Assembly: GCF_014640255.1 (NCBI RefSeq)
Contig: NZ_BMGP01000006.1
Coordinates: 124,001 to 188,000 of the forward strand
DNA length: 64,000 bases
Direction of reading: 5' to 3'
From: Subtercola lobariae
Lineage (GTDB): Bacteria > Actinomycetota > Actinomycetes > Actinomycetales > Microbacteriaceae
The notes under the pieces were generated by a model that was not told where the DNA came from, made no database searches, and saw nothing but the letters and a program-made list of their open reading frames with translations. Numbering within the stretch: the first letter of the stretch is position 1; every line of letters begins with the position of its first letter. This document shows positions 42,862-52,296 of the stretch, in pieces. Made by a program: the position numbers and the translations under genes.

Positions 42862-45843
42862 ATGCAGCCTCAGAAGCACTGCGCCCGATTGCTCATCGCG
42901 GCTGAACAAGCAACGTCGCCGGCGCTCACAAGAGTCATTCTCGATGAAGCGGTCACTCTCGCCGATGCGCTCGGCGACGAATCACTCGGCTACGCCGCCC
43001 GGCTCACTCTCATCTCGGCTGCGGCCGACACCTGCGACACCACGACCCGTCTGAGCGCGTTCGATTGGTGTGTCTCACGGCACCTCAGTAACCCGACCGT
43101 CTACCCGGCGAGCATCGCAACCATCGATCTGCTGAACGAGTCAGTGCTCATTCCCGAGGTCGTTGCGAGAAATGCGTCGTGCTCGCTGGCCTCGATCACG
43201 AACGAGCTGGCGAGACTGCAGAGCCTCGTCGACGCGAACGGCCAAGCGCCCACTGCCGGGTTGTACGCCCGGCTGAAGGTTGCCCGCGTCACTCGGCAGC
43301 CTGGCGAACTCGAATCGATCACGGCACTGCTGCACAACGCGGCGCCCGACCGGTATACGCCGTGCCCCACCTGCAACCACCTGCGCGTGGCGCTCGACTT
43401 CGCCGCCGCCGAGCGCTTCGCGGAGTCGGCCGCCGCGTTCGACGTGTACTTCGACGCGACATCGCAGTGCGCAGCGTGCCTGCCCGAAGCCTACGCGCGA
43501 AGCCTCTCGGTCTACCTGGCCACGAGGCAACCCCTCAAAGCATCGAGTTCGCACCAACGCGGGTACGAACTTGTTCGATCGAACCCGCGCCAGCTGGCCC
43601 TGCTCGCTGCGCACCTGGAGTACTGCGGGATGATCGGCGATGTGCCTCGCGCGCTGACCCTGATCGAACGCCATCTGCTCTGGCTCGACGCCGACCCACT
43701 CGACTCCTACGCTCAATTCGAGGCACTGCGAGCACTCGCGGGCGTCTGCCGCGCGCTGGTAGGCACCGGTCACGGCGATCGTGCGATTCTCGTGACCGCA
43801 GATTCTGCACTACCGGGCTATCTGCGACTCGATTCGACGCCCGGTTCGACTCTGACCGTTCACTCACTCGGCGAACGATGCACTCGGGCCGCGCGAATCT
43901 TGGCCAGATGCTTCGACGAACGTCATGCCAATGAGTACTTCACCGCGCGTCTGGTCGCGATGCTCGACCTGGCCAACGTGGCCGACGTGGCCGGGCGCGA
44001 CCGGCCGTCGGTTCGCGCGCGCCAAGCCCTGGCGCTGCCGTTCGACGAGGTGAGCCCGGCACAGCTCTCGGCGCTCGGCCGCACCGCACCGGCCTCAGAG
44101 CTGTGGCTGCAACTCGCTCGCGAGAGAGCGAGCGTCGAAGACACGGCCACGGCAGAGTCGGCGCTTCAGCACGCCCACGAAGCACTCGAGCACGAGGTGC
44201 GAGCTGCCGGCGGTGGCGGCGGTGGCGGCGGAGGTGACGACTCCGGCGGTACTGGCGCCGGCTACCGCGGCAGCCGCGGCCACAGCGAGAGCGACGGTGG
44301 CAGCGAGAGCGACAGCACTAGCGTCGATCGGCTTCACGTCAGATGCCAGATCTACGGCCTGCAGATTTCGCTGGCCGTCGCTCGTGGCGATGACGGGCGT
44401 GCTCTCAACTTTCTCGGGTTACGAGCAGACACCCTCATTGCGGCTCGCCACCTCGATCTCGCCGAGGCCGAGTTGAATCTCGGTCTCGTGATGTTCGGCG
44501 CTGATCGGGCGGACGGCGCCGACAGGGGCGGGCGAGCCGACGGAGCCGACGGCGAGCAGGCGCTGCGTGCAGCACTTCGTCAGGCCCGCGAAGAGCGAGC
44601 GGAGCCGGAGGTCGAGCTGAGCATCCTGAACGCCCTGGCCGAACGCCTTCTTCGCACTCAGCAGCCGCAGGAGGCATCGGTGCTCGCGCTCGAGGCGGTG
44701 AAGCTCTGCGGTCACGACCCCGAGAATCCGCACATTCAGCGGTCACTGATGACGCTGGCGCACGCACAGTCGCTGTCGGGTCAGCTCGAGGCAGGCAGAG
44801 CGACCACGACTCGCCTTGTGCGGCACGATCTCGATCGAGCGACCAAAGCCAGGGCACTGCTACTGCGAGCCGCGTGCACTCTCGACCCCTCAGCGCTGAA
44901 CGATGCCGTCAGCGACGCCGACCGTGCACTCGCCCTGTACAGCGAACTCGGGTACGGCAAGGGCATCATCGACGCGTGCGCCCAGCTCGCCCTGCTGCTC
45001 GAAGAAGTGGGCGTGCAGGTCGGAGTCGTCGAGGCCTGGCGACAGGCGCTGCAGGAGTGCGAACGTCTGAACCAAGCCGGCACGAGTCTCATTCGCTTTC
45101 GACTCGCCCGCGCGCACCTCGCAGCCGGTGACGGCGACGCAGCGGCAGTGAATGTGGAGAGCGTGCTCGACGAGGCGTACCTGGGCCGTGCTCCGACGCC
45201 TGAGATCGTCGAACTTCTGTACTGGCTGGGGCACAGCTACCGGGCCACCGAGAACGACGAGCTTGCCTACAGCTGCTGGAGTGTCGCGCTTTCACTTGCC
45301 GTGCCGAGCGGCGCGATGCGCGAGGCCGTTCGGCTGGGGCTCGCCCTCGGTCGACTCTTATTCGATTGCAACGATTCTGACGCGGTCGACGTGCTTCTTG
45401 AAACCGTCAACCGCGCAAGGCAGCTCCCCGAGCCGTGGGAGCTCGTGGACTCATTGCATCTGCTCGGCCAAGCGCAGTGCGAGTTCGGGCAGGCCGAAGG
45501 GCTCGAGACGCTCGACGAAGCCATTCGTGTCGCCGATGAACACAAGTTCGACCTCGATGCGCTCGTGGCAAGCGTCACCGAGTCGCGAGCGCACGGGCTC
45601 GATGCGCTCGGGCGAGATGACGAAGCTCTGGAGACCGCTCGGCGTTCGGCGTGGCTGTTCGAGCGGGTGGGGGAGCGATCATCCGCTGGCCTGGCGCATC
45701 TGTTCGCGGCGCGAATGCTCGAGTGCGCCCACAGAACCGACGAGGCGCAGAGCGAATACGAACGGAGCCTCGAGCTTGTCGCGGGCGACAGTGCCGTCGC
45801 CCAGCTCGTGGCCGGCGAGTTGCACGCGCTGACCTCGGGTTAG
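42862..45843 (+). CDS. Large TPR-repeat protein with a CxxC pair
   Basis: A 993-residue helical protein. Many segments have TPR/SEL-like helix pairs, for example ALLLRAACTLDPSALNDAVS, DACAQLALLLEEVGVQVGVV, SLHLLGQAQCEFGQAEGLET and FAARMLECAHRTDEAQSEYE. Near 165-210 are two Cys pairs, CPTC and CAAC, that could bind zinc. A poly-Gly/Ser insert lies at about 448-490. No signal peptide or membrane segment. It starts 3 bases after the acyltransferase-like gene. TPR scaffolds gather partners; partner and role are unknown. No enzyme domain is visible. Confidence 0.75.
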   Translation: MQPQKHCARLLIAAEQATSPALTRVILDEAVTLADALGDESLGYAARLTLISAAADTCDTTTRLSAFDWCVSRHLSNPTVYPASIATIDLLNESVLIPEVVARNASCSLASITNELARLQSLVDANGQAPTAGLYARLKVARVTRQPGELESITALLHNAAPDRYTPCPTCNHLRVALDFAAAERFAESAAAFDVYFDATSQCAACLPEAYARSLSVYLATRQPLKASSSHQRGYELVRSNPRQLALLAAHLEYCGMIGDVPRALTLIERHLLWLDADPLDSYAQFEALRALAGVCRALVGTGHGDRAILVTADSALPGYLRLDSTPGSTLTVHSLGERCTRAARILARCFDERHANEYFTARLVAMLDLANVADVAGRDRPSVRARQALALPFDEVSPAQLSALGRTAPASELWLQLARERASVEDTATAESALQHAHEALEHEVRAAGGGGGGGGGDDSGGTGAGYRGSRGHSESDGGSESDSTSVDRLHVRCQIYGLQISLAVARGDDGRALNFLGLRADTLIAARHLDLAEAELNLGLVMFGADRADGADRGGRADGADGEQALRAALRQAREERAEPEVELSILNALAERLLRTQQPQEASVLALEAVKLCGHDPENPHIQRSLMTLAHAQSLSGQLEAGRATTTRLVRHDLDRATKARALLLRAACTLDPSALNDAVSDADRALALYSELGYGKGIIDACAQLALLLEEVGVQVGVVEAWRQALQECERLNQAGTSLIRFRLARAHLAAGDGDAAAVNVESVLDEAYLGRAPTPEIVELLYWLGHSYRATENDELAYSCWSVALSLAVPSGAMREAVRLGLALGRLLFDCNDSDAVDVLLETVNRARQLPEPWELVDSLHLLGQAQCEFGQAEGLETLDEAIRVADEHKFDLDALVASVTESRAHGLDALGRDDEALETARRSAWLFERVGERSSAGLAHLFAARMLECAHRTDEAQSEYERSLELVAGDSAVAQLVAGELHALTSG

Positions 45844-45853
45844 ATCCACTGCC

Positions 45854-45973
45854 GGCGGGTGGCGGGTGGCGGGTGGCGGGTGGCGGGTGGCGAGTTCGGG
45901 TGGCGGGTTCGGGTGGCAGGCTCGGGTGGCGGGTTCGGGTGGCAGGTTCGGGTGGCAAGTTCGGGTGGCAGCT
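45854..45973. repeat. Compound minisatellite between convergent genes
   Basis: Six copies of the 7-mer GGCGGGT (45854-45895, the last with one change) run into six copies of a 13-mer TCGGGTGGCGGGT (45896-45973) with single-base variants. The 13-mer equals the 7-mer plus TCGGGT. It fills the gap between the TPR gene and the PH-like gene. Confidence 0.9.
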
Positions 45974-46002
45974 GCAGCTCACTCGCGACGGCGTCGGCGT
46001 CG

Positions 46003-46038
46003 GCGTCAGGCGACTCAGTCGCGTCAGGCGACTCAGCC
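46003..46038. repeat. 18-base tandem duplication
   Basis: GCGTCAGGCGACTCAGTC is followed directly by the same unit with one change (CC for TC at the end), then a partial third copy that runs into the PH-like gene's stop region. It belongs to the same repeat-rich gap as the minisatellite. Confidence 0.8.
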
Positions 46039-46041
46039 GCG

Positions 46042-46428
46042 TCAGTCGGCCGCGATCTTCGTCGCGTCGGCCGACTCGAGCGGCGGCAGGCGCAAGGCGC
46101 GCAGCAGCGTGAGCGAATGGCGCGTGGTCACGATGATGCGTGAGAACTCCGAGTTCTCAAGGTCGATCACCACCGACGTGCGCGTGCCCTTGATGAGCAA
46201 GAAGTCTTTGCCGTCGTGAAACTTCCACGACCCCACGGCGAGCGTCAGCGGAATGGCGGTGCCGGGCGCCCGGATTCCGCGCACCCACACCCACGGGTCG
46301 TCGGTGAGCGCAGCCGAGCGGATGTTCTCGAGCGGCACCTCGATGTCGCTGCGCCTCAACGACATGAGCTTTTCGGCTCGCGTCAACCTGATCTCCAAAC
46401 GATCGGGGTGCACGAACAGAACTGCCAT
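46042..46428 (-). CDS. Small PH-like domain hypothetical protein
   Basis: A 128-residue protein. The pattern of short beta strands (VLFVHPDRLEIRLTRAEKLM, VPLENIRSAALTDDPWVWVR, GIRAPGTAIPLTLAVGSW, DFLLIKGTRTSVVIDLENSE) with a C-terminal helix fits bacterial PH-like proteins. GIRAPGT-type motifs recur in actinobacterial hypotheticals. It begins 4 bases after the hemL stop and is probably co-transcribed with the haem genes. No function can be stated. Confidence 0.7.
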   Translation of the reverse strand: MAVLFVHPDRLEIRLTRAEKLMSLRRSDIEVPLENIRSAALTDDPWVWVRGIRAPGTAIPLTLAVGSWKFHDGKDFLLIKGTRTSVVIDLENSEFSRIIVTTRHSLTLLRALRLPPLESADATKIAAD

Positions 46429-46432
46429 GGTT

Positions 46433-47965
46433 CTAGTCTGCCTGCGAAACCTCGCGAGCGGAACGAGCCGCGCCCGGGAGCGCCGACACAATGCGCTCGA
46501 TTGCAGCATCGTCGAGCGCCGCAGACACGAACCAGGCCTCGAAAACCGAGGGCGGCAGCGAAACTCCGGCGTCGAGCATGTGGTGAAAGAACGGCGCATA
46601 CCGAAACGACTGCTGCGCCTGAACCTCGGCGTAGGTGCGGGGGCCGCGGATGGCCGGGGCTGGCCCCGAATCGGCGGTGCTGCCGTCACCGCCGCCGACC
46701 GCCGCCGTGCCGGTGTCACCGAACGCGCCGAACTCGCCGAACTCGCCGAACGCGAAACTGAACAGATTGCCCGCGCGCTGCACCGAATGGGCCACACCTT
46801 CGGCCGCCAGCGCATCCGAAACCGCATTCGACACAGTGGATGCTGCACCGTCCAACGTCGCGTACACCTCATCATCGGCCAACCGCAGAGTCGCGAGCCC
46901 AGCAGCGACGGCCACCGGGTTCCCCGAGAGCGTACCGGCCTGATACACCGGGCCGAGCGGCGCCAAGTAGTCCATCACGTCAGCACGGCCGCCGAGCGCC
47001 GCGAGCGGCATTCCACCACCGATAACCTTGCCGAACGTGAACAGGTCGGGCTGGTAGGGCAGGTCAGCGCCCAGATCACGTGCGTCGGCCGCCCCCGTAC
47101 CGTCGCCGGGCGCGACGGGCGACCCGGGCGCGCCGAATTCGCCGCGCTCACCGCGCTCACCGACCGCCATCAGCGACCGGCCCGACACCTCGAGCCCCCA
47201 CCACCCCGCCGGCCCCACCCGAAAACCGGTGAGCACTTCATCGACGATCAGCAGGGCTCCGTGCTCGTGCACGATGCCCGCGAGCGCAGCATTGAACCCC
47301 GGGTCGGGCGCCACCACGCCCATGTTCGCGGCGGCAGCTTCGGTGATGACCGCCGCGATTTGCCCCGGGTGCGCCTCGAAAACCGCTCGAACCGCGTCGA
47401 GATCGTTGTACGGCAGCACGAGCGTCTGCGCGGCGGTCGCGGCGGTCACCCCCGCCGATGCCGGCATCGCGAGCGTGGCCAGCCCCGAACCGGCCTCGGC
47501 GAGCAACGAATCTGAATGACCGTGATAGTGCCCCGCGAACTTGACGAGCAGGTCGCGACCGGTGAATCCTCGTGCCAAACGAATGGCCGTCATGGTGGCT
47601 TCGGTGCCCGTCGACACCAGCCGAACCTTCTCAACGGGAGCGAGGCCAGCCGACTGGATTCGCGCCCGAACGGCTTCGGCGAGCTCGGTCTCACCGGGAG
47701 TCGACGCGCCGAACGAGAGGCCTCGCGCTGCGGCATCCTGAACCGCAGCAACCACCTCGGGGTGCGCGTGCCCCAGAATCGCGGGCCCCCACGAACTGAC
47801 CAGGTCGACGTACTCGATGCCGTCGGCATCGGTCACGTACGCCCCCTTCGCAGACACCATGAAGCGCGGCGTTCCACCGACCGAACGAAAGGCCCGCACG
47901 GGCGAATTCACTCCACCCGGAATCGACACGCTCGCCTTCGCGAACAGAACCTCAGACTCAGACAC
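46433..47965 (-). CDS. hemL: Glutamate-1-semialdehyde 2,1-aminomutase with two low-complexity inserts
   Basis: A 510-residue PLP enzyme that makes 5-aminolevulinate. [44 protein letters not shown] and [13 protein letters not shown] (PLP Lys313) identify it. The family is usually about 430 residues; the excess is two inserts, about 262-300 ([15 protein letters not shown]...) and about 404-441 ([13 protein letters not shown]...), both Gly-rich. The GTG at 47965 has GAGAGGG upstream. Second step of the C5 haem route, after HemA. Confidence 0.93.
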   Translation of the reverse strand: MSESEVLFAKASVSIPGGVNSPVRAFRSVGGTPRFMVSAKGAYVTDADGIEYVDLVSSWGPAILGHAHPEVVAAVQDAAARGLSFGASTPGETELAEAVRARIQSAGLAPVEKVRLVSTGTEATMTAIRLARGFTGRDLLVKFAGHYHGHSDSLLAEAGSGLATLAMPASAGVTAATAAQTLVLPYNDLDAVRAVFEAHPGQIAAVITEAAAANMGVVAPDPGFNAALAGIVHEHGALLIVDEVLTGFRVGPAGWWGLEVSGRSLMAVGERGERGEFGAPGSPVAPGDGTGAADARDLGADLPYQPDLFTFGKVIGGGMPLAALGGRADVMDYLAPLGPVYQAGTLSGNPVAVAAGLATLRLADDEVYATLDGAASTVSNAVSDALAAEGVAHSVQRAGNLFSFAFGEFGEFGAFGDTGTAAVGGGDGSTADSGPAPAIRGPRTYAEVQAQQSFRYAPFFHHMLDAGVSLPPSVFEAWFVSAALDDAAIERIVSALPGAARSAREVSQAD

Positions 47966-48001
47966 GTAGCACCCTCTCGTGACGCACAACAGCACTCGGC
48001 G

Positions 48002-49009
48002 TCATAGCAGCGGCTCGCGCAGCGCTCGCGCGATCTCGGGCGCGAAATAGGTCAGCACCACATCAGCCCCTGCGCGCCGGATGCTCGTGACCGACTCGAA
48101 GATGGCACGCTCTCTGTCGATCCAGCCGTTCGCTGCCGCGGCTTCGATCATGGCGTACTCACCCGACACCTGGTACGCCCACACCGGAACCGGCGAGATG
48201 GCAGCCACGTCGGCCAGCACGTCGAGGTAGCTCATGGCCGGCTTCACCATCACGATGTCGGCGCCCTGCTCGAGGTCGAGCATGGTTTCGCGGAGCCCCT
48301 CGCGGCGGTTCGCCGGGTCTTGCTGATAGGTCTTGCGATCGCCCTGCAGCGTTGAGCCGACCGCCTCGCGAAAAGGCCCGTAGAACGCCGAGGCGTACTT
48401 GGCCGAGTAGGCCAGAACCGCGGTGTTCTCGAACCCGTTGGTGTCGAGGGCGTCTCGCACGGCGGCGACCTGGTCGTCCATCATGCCAGAGAGGCCGAGC
48501 AGCTCAGAGCCGGCGGCGGCCTGGGCGAGCGCCATGTCGCGGTAGCGCAGCAGAGTGGCGTCGTTGTCGACACGGCCCTCAGAGTCGAGCACTCCGCAGT
48601 GCCCGTGGTCGGTGAATTCGTCGAGACAGAGGTCGGTCTGCACGACGAGCGCGTCGCCGACTTCGGCCACGACCACTCGAGTGGCTTCGTTGAGAATGCC
48701 GTCGGGGTCGGTTGCTCCCGAGCCGATGGCGTCTTTGGCGTCGGGCACACCGAACAGCATGACTCCGCCGAGGCCGAGATCAGCAGCCTCATTCACCGCA
48801 GCCCGAACACTTTCAGTGGTGTGCTGCAGGATGCCCGGCATCGAGCTCAGCGGGCGCGGCTCGTTACCCTCCCGCACGAAGAGCGGCAGCACCAGCTCGG
48901 CCGGGTTCAGTCGCGTCTCGGCAACGAGCCGCCGCATCGCAGGAGTAGCGCGCAACCGGCGCGGCCTGACCGTGAGGGCGCCGTCGCGGCCGCCGCCGTA
49001 AGAACTCAT
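48002..49009 (-). CDS. hemB: Porphobilinogen synthase (delta-aminolevulinic acid dehydratase)
   Basis: A 335-residue enzyme condensing two 5-aminolevulinates. Schiff-base Lys256 in VMVKPA and companion Lys204 in YSAKYAS are present. The metal site reads [14 protein letters not shown]: Cys128 and Cys138 are kept but the middle Cys is Asp130, intermediate between the Zn (CxC..C) and Mg (AxD..D) types. Lies 36 bases upstream of hemL in the same orientation. Confidence 0.94.
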   Translation of the reverse strand: MSSYGGGRDGALTVRPRRLRATPAMRRLVAETRLNPAELVLPLFVREGNEPRPLSSMPGILQHTTESVRAAVNEAADLGLGGVMLFGVPDAKDAIGSGATDPDGILNEATRVVVAEVGDALVVQTDLCLDEFTDHGHCGVLDSEGRVDNDATLLRYRDMALAQAAAGSELLGLSGMMDDQVAAVRDALDTNGFENTAVLAYSAKYASAFYGPFREAVGSTLQGDRKTYQQDPANRREGLRETMLDLEQGADIVMVKPAMSYLDVLADVAAISPVPVWAYQVSGEYAMIEAAAANGWIDRERAIFESVTSIRRAGADVVLTYFAPEIARALREPLL

Positions 49010-49108
49010 GCCTTAAACCCTACGCGCCCGCGCTGTGTACTTCGGCCCAGGCACGTCGTTCCCAGAACGTCGCCCCGATTTGGCTCGTGCCAGCGCGAGA
49101 GAAGCAGG

Positions 49109-49894
49109 TCAGCGTGACTGCAGCGCCGCTTCTACCAGAGATGCGATCAGCGACTCCGCTGATCGGTCTTCGGCGATGAGGTCGACGCGAAGACCGTACC
49201 CACGGGCATCCTGAGCCGTCACCGGGCCGATGCACGCCACAATTGTGCCCTCGGGAATGGGCCCGAGCTGCAGTTGCACTTGCTCGGCCACGCTGCCCGA
49301 GGTCACCAGAATGGCGCGAATGGCGCCAGCCGCAATCTCGGCACGAATTGCGGGGTCGACCGGAACGCCGATGGTTCGGTACGCGATCACCGACTCCACC
49401 GAGTGCCCGCGCTTGATGAGCCCGTTCGTCAGCACCGGCTTCGCGAGCTCGCTGCGCAGCGTCAGAATGCGAAGCGACGCGCCAGCCTCTTCGAACTGCT
49501 TCATCTCTGAGAGCAGCCCTTTTGCCGAGTTGTCTTCGAGCGGAACCAAGTCGACCTTGTAACCCGCGACGGTCAACGCCGCCGCAGTGGTTTCGCCGAC
49601 GGCCGCGATGCGAGTGGATGCCGGAACCACTGCTTGGTGCGCCGACAGCACATCGACCGTGGTTGCACTCGTCACCGTGAGCCAGTCGAAGGCACCTGAG
49701 GCCAGTCGCTGCAGCGCATTGTCGAGCGCGGGAGCATCCTCGGTGGCGGCGAAGTTGATCAGCGGAGCGACGATGGGGGTAGCTCCGACAGCACGCAGAT
49801 CGCTGGCGACGCCGTGACCCCAGGGCCCGCCGCGCGGAACGAGCACCCGCCAGCCGTACAGCGGTTTCTGCGATGCGGCGCTCGAGAAGGTCAC
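49109..49894 (-). CDS. hemD: Uroporphyrinogen-III synthase
   Basis: A 261-residue two-domain protein of the poorly conserved HemD family. GWRVLVPRGGPWGHGVASDL, DWLTVTSATTVDVL, STRIAAVGETTAAALTVAG, AILVTSGSVAEQV and IVACIGPVTAQDARGYGLRV are its recognisable stretches. It closes hydroxymethylbilane to uroporphyrinogen III. Its ATG overlaps the hemC stop by four bases. Confidence 0.92.
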   Translation of the reverse strand: MTFSSAASQKPLYGWRVLVPRGGPWGHGVASDLRAVGATPIVAPLINFAATEDAPALDNALQRLASGAFDWLTVTSATTVDVLSAHQAVVPASTRIAAVGETTAAALTVAGYKVDLVPLEDNSAKGLLSEMKQFEEAGASLRILTLRSELAKPVLTNGLIKRGHSVESVIAYRTIGVPVDPAIRAEIAAGAIRAILVTSGSVAEQVQLQLGPIPEGTIVACIGPVTAQDARGYGLRVDLIAEDRSAESLIASLVEAALQSR

Positions 49895-50952
49895 GATCGT
49901 GCCCCCAGCTCGGCGAGTTCTGCCGCGCCATCGTCGAGCAGTTGAGCAGCGAGTTCGGCGCCGAGCGCTTCAGCTTGGTCGAGTTGAGCAGCGAAAACGT
50001 CGGTGCCGTCGATGAGACCGCTCTGCAGGAGCCCGGCGGCCAACGAGCCCGTCGCGCCAGCCGCACCAGAACCGGCCGGGCCCGCGCCAGCGCCAGCGCC
50101 AGCCACCCCACCGGCCAGCCGCACAGACCGCTCACTGCCGAGCTCTTCTGCCCCGTCGGCCCTGTACACCACCGCGGTCAGCGTGAGAATATCGGCCCCA
50201 CCCTCGGCCGAGATCGAAGCACTAGCCCCGATGGGCGCTGTGCACCCCGCCTCGAGGGCGGCCAGCACCGCGCGCTCGGCCGCGATAGACAGCCGCGTGT
50301 CTGCATGTTGTATCAGTGCCAACTCGGGAATGCTGTCCTCCTCGCGCGCTTCAAGTGCCAGTGCGCCCTGGCCGGGTGCGGTCGGCCATAGTGCGAGATC
50401 GAAGAATTCGGTGACAGTGTCGAGCCTGCCCAGTCTGGTGAGACCGGCGGCAGCAAGCACCACGGCGTCTAGTTCCCCGCTCGACACCTTTGCCAGCCTG
50501 GTGTCGACATTACCTCTAATATCGACAACCGTCGCATCGGGCCTCAGACTGAGCAGCTGAGCGACCCGCCTGGGCGAGCCTGTTCCCACCCGAAAACCTT
50601 CGGGCAGCTCGTCGAGGGTGACCCCGTCGCGCGTGATGAGAGCGTCTCGGGGGTCTTCGCGCGCCGGAACGGAGCCCAGCAGCAAACCCGGGTAGGCAGC
50701 CGTGGGCAGGTCTTTCAGCGAATGCACGACGATGTCGGCCTCGCCCGCAACCAGTACGGCGCGAAGTGCGCTGGCGAACACACCCGTTCCGCCGATGCTG
50801 GCAAGGGATGCCCGTGACGTATCGCCCTCGGTCGTGACCACGCTGATCTGCACCTCTACCCCGGTCAACCGGGTCAGCTCAGCAGCGATCATGCCGGTCT
50901 GGGCGAGTGCGAGCGCGCTGCCGCGAGTGGCGATTCGTAAGGTTCGGGTCAT
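49891..50952 (-). CDS. hemC: Hydroxymethylbilane synthase
   Basis: A 353-residue porphobilinogen deaminase. RTLRIATRGSALALAQTG, VVHSLKDLPT with catalytic Asp81, TGSPRRVAQL and the dipyrromethane-binding Cys237 in LEAGCTAPIGA are all present. Residues 281-318 are an Ala/Gly-rich stretch in the C-terminal domain not typical of the family. Start at 50952 (MTRTLRI); 39 bases separate it from cpfC. Confidence 0.93.
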   Translation of the reverse strand: MTRTLRIATRGSALALAQTGMIAAELTRLTGVEVQISVVTTEGDTSRASLASIGGTGVFASALRAVLVAGEADIVVHSLKDLPTAAYPGLLLGSVPAREDPRDALITRDGVTLDELPEGFRVGTGSPRRVAQLLSLRPDATVVDIRGNVDTRLAKVSSGELDAVVLAAAGLTRLGRLDTVTEFFDLALWPTAPGQGALALEAREEDSIPELALIQHADTRLSIAAERAVLAALEAGCTAPIGASASISAEGGADILTLTAVVYRADGAEELGSERSVRLAGGVAGAGAGAGPAGSGAAGATGSLAAGLLQSGLIDGTDVFAAQLDQAEALGAELAAQLLDDGAAELAELGARS

Positions 50953-50991
50953 GACTTTCGAGCGATTCGGTAAGGAGCAGATCAATAGATC

Positions 50992-52296
50992 TTACGGAGT
51001 AAGCCCCGCAAGAGCCGGTTTGAAGCCGAGGCGAACGTTCTCGCAGCACCCCGAACGGCACACGTCGTACCACGGGCCGAGCGTGGTGAGCGCGGGGCGA
51101 TCTGCCGTGGGCACACCGTTCACACGCTCGAGAACCAAGTCAATCAGGCCGCTGACGTACTCACGATGAACTCCCGGCGTCGGCACCCGAACACTGTACA
51201 AATCGTTATCGCGGGCGGTGTCGGTGGCCTCTTTGTCGAGATCCCATTTGACCTCCATGTGGTCGCTCACAAAGCCGAGCGGAACGATGACCACCGCACG
51301 CACGCCCGTAGCTGGCAGCTCGGCGATCACGTCGTTCACATCGGGTTCCAGCCAGGGCTGGCTGGGCGGCCCGCTGCGCGACTGAAACACCAGTTTCCAC
51401 TCCGGCACGGATGCCCGGCCGACCCCCACGGCCGCCATGACGACTTCGGCCACGGCCCGGTGCTGCGCCTCGTACGCGCCGCCGGTACCGAACCCGCGTT
51501 CGGGCGGCCCCGACCTGTCGGCATCGGCCATCGGAATCGAGTGCGTCGAGAACAGCACCTCCACCTCGGTGCCGAGGTCGATTCCGGGCAGGGCGCCCTC
51601 GATCTCGTCGAACGCTGCCGCAACACCGTCGATGAACGGCGAGACGAACCCGGGATGATCGAAGAACTGCCTGATCTTATCGATCTGCAGCACGCCGCCC
51701 AGCCCGGTCTCGTCAAGCGCCATCGCATAGTCTTCGCGGTATTGGCGGCAGCTCGAATACGAGCTGTACGCGCTCGTGCCGATGGCAATGAGCTTGGTGA
51801 ATCCGCGCTCGTTGGCTTCGACGAGTGCCTCGGGCAGGTACGGCGCCCAGTTGCGGTTGCCCCAGAGCACCGGCAGATCGATGCCGCGAGCCGCGAGTTC
51901 GGCCTCGAGAGCAGCCTTCAGTTCGCGGTTCTGCTCGTTGATGGGGCTGACGCCGCCGAACGCGCGGTAGTGGTGGGCGACCTCTTCGAGCCGCTCATCG
52001 GGTATTCCGCGGCCGCGAGTGACGTTGCGCAAGAACGGAATGACGTCGTCTTGGCCTTCGGGGCCGCCGAACGAGGCGAGCAAGATGGCGTCGTAGGTGG
52101 TGGGCTCTTCGACGTGTTCGGCACCGGATGCCGCGGCGGCAGTAGCGCCGGGTACGACGTCAGCGCCGGTCACGGAGTCTACGCTCGACGCATCGCCAGC
52201 GCTCGGCGTCTCAGGTGCCTCCGGCACCGCACCGGCCGTCGCGAAGACCGGCGCCGCCGTGATGCCCGTGTCGGCCACTCCAGGCAGGTCGCTCAC
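50992..52296 (-). CDS. cpfC: Coproporphyrin III ferrochelatase
   Basis: A 434-residue HemH-family enzyme. Catalytic His252 (STHSIP) and Glu348 (SDHMEVKWD) are present. Cys183, Cys413, Cys417 and Cys418 match the four-Cys set that holds the [2Fe-2S] cluster of actinobacterial ferrochelatases. The first 65 residues are an Ala/Pro/Asp-rich extension with no similarity to the core. With ChdC and CgoX beside it, it should insert iron into coproporphyrin III rather than protoporphyrin IX. GTG start overlaps the chdC stop by four bases. Confidence 0.93.
   Translation of the reverse strand: MSDLPGVADTGITAAPVFATAGAVPEAPETPSAGDASSVDSVTGADVVPGATAAAASGAEHVEEPTTYDAILLASFGGPEGQDDVIPFLRNVTRGRGIPDERLEEVAHHYRAFGGVSPINEQNRELKAALEAELAARGIDLPVLWGNRNWAPYLPEALVEANERGFTKLIAIGTSAYSSYSSCRQYREDYAMALDETGLGGVLQIDKIRQFFDHPGFVSPFIDGVAAAFDEIEGALPGIDLGTEVEVLFSTHSIPMADADRSGPPERGFGTGGAYEAQHRAVAEVVMAAVGVGRASVPEWKLVFQSRSGPPSQPWLEPDVNDVIAELPATGVRAVVIVPLGFVSDHMEVKWDLDKEATDTARDNDLYSVRVPTPGVHREYVSGLIDLVLERVNGVPTADRPALTTLGPWYDVCRSGCCENVRLGFKPALAGLTP

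Noticed and set aside
45854-46038. Repeat-rich gap considered as CRISPR or integration site
   Set aside because: Units are short and directly tandem, without spacers or integrase genes nearby.
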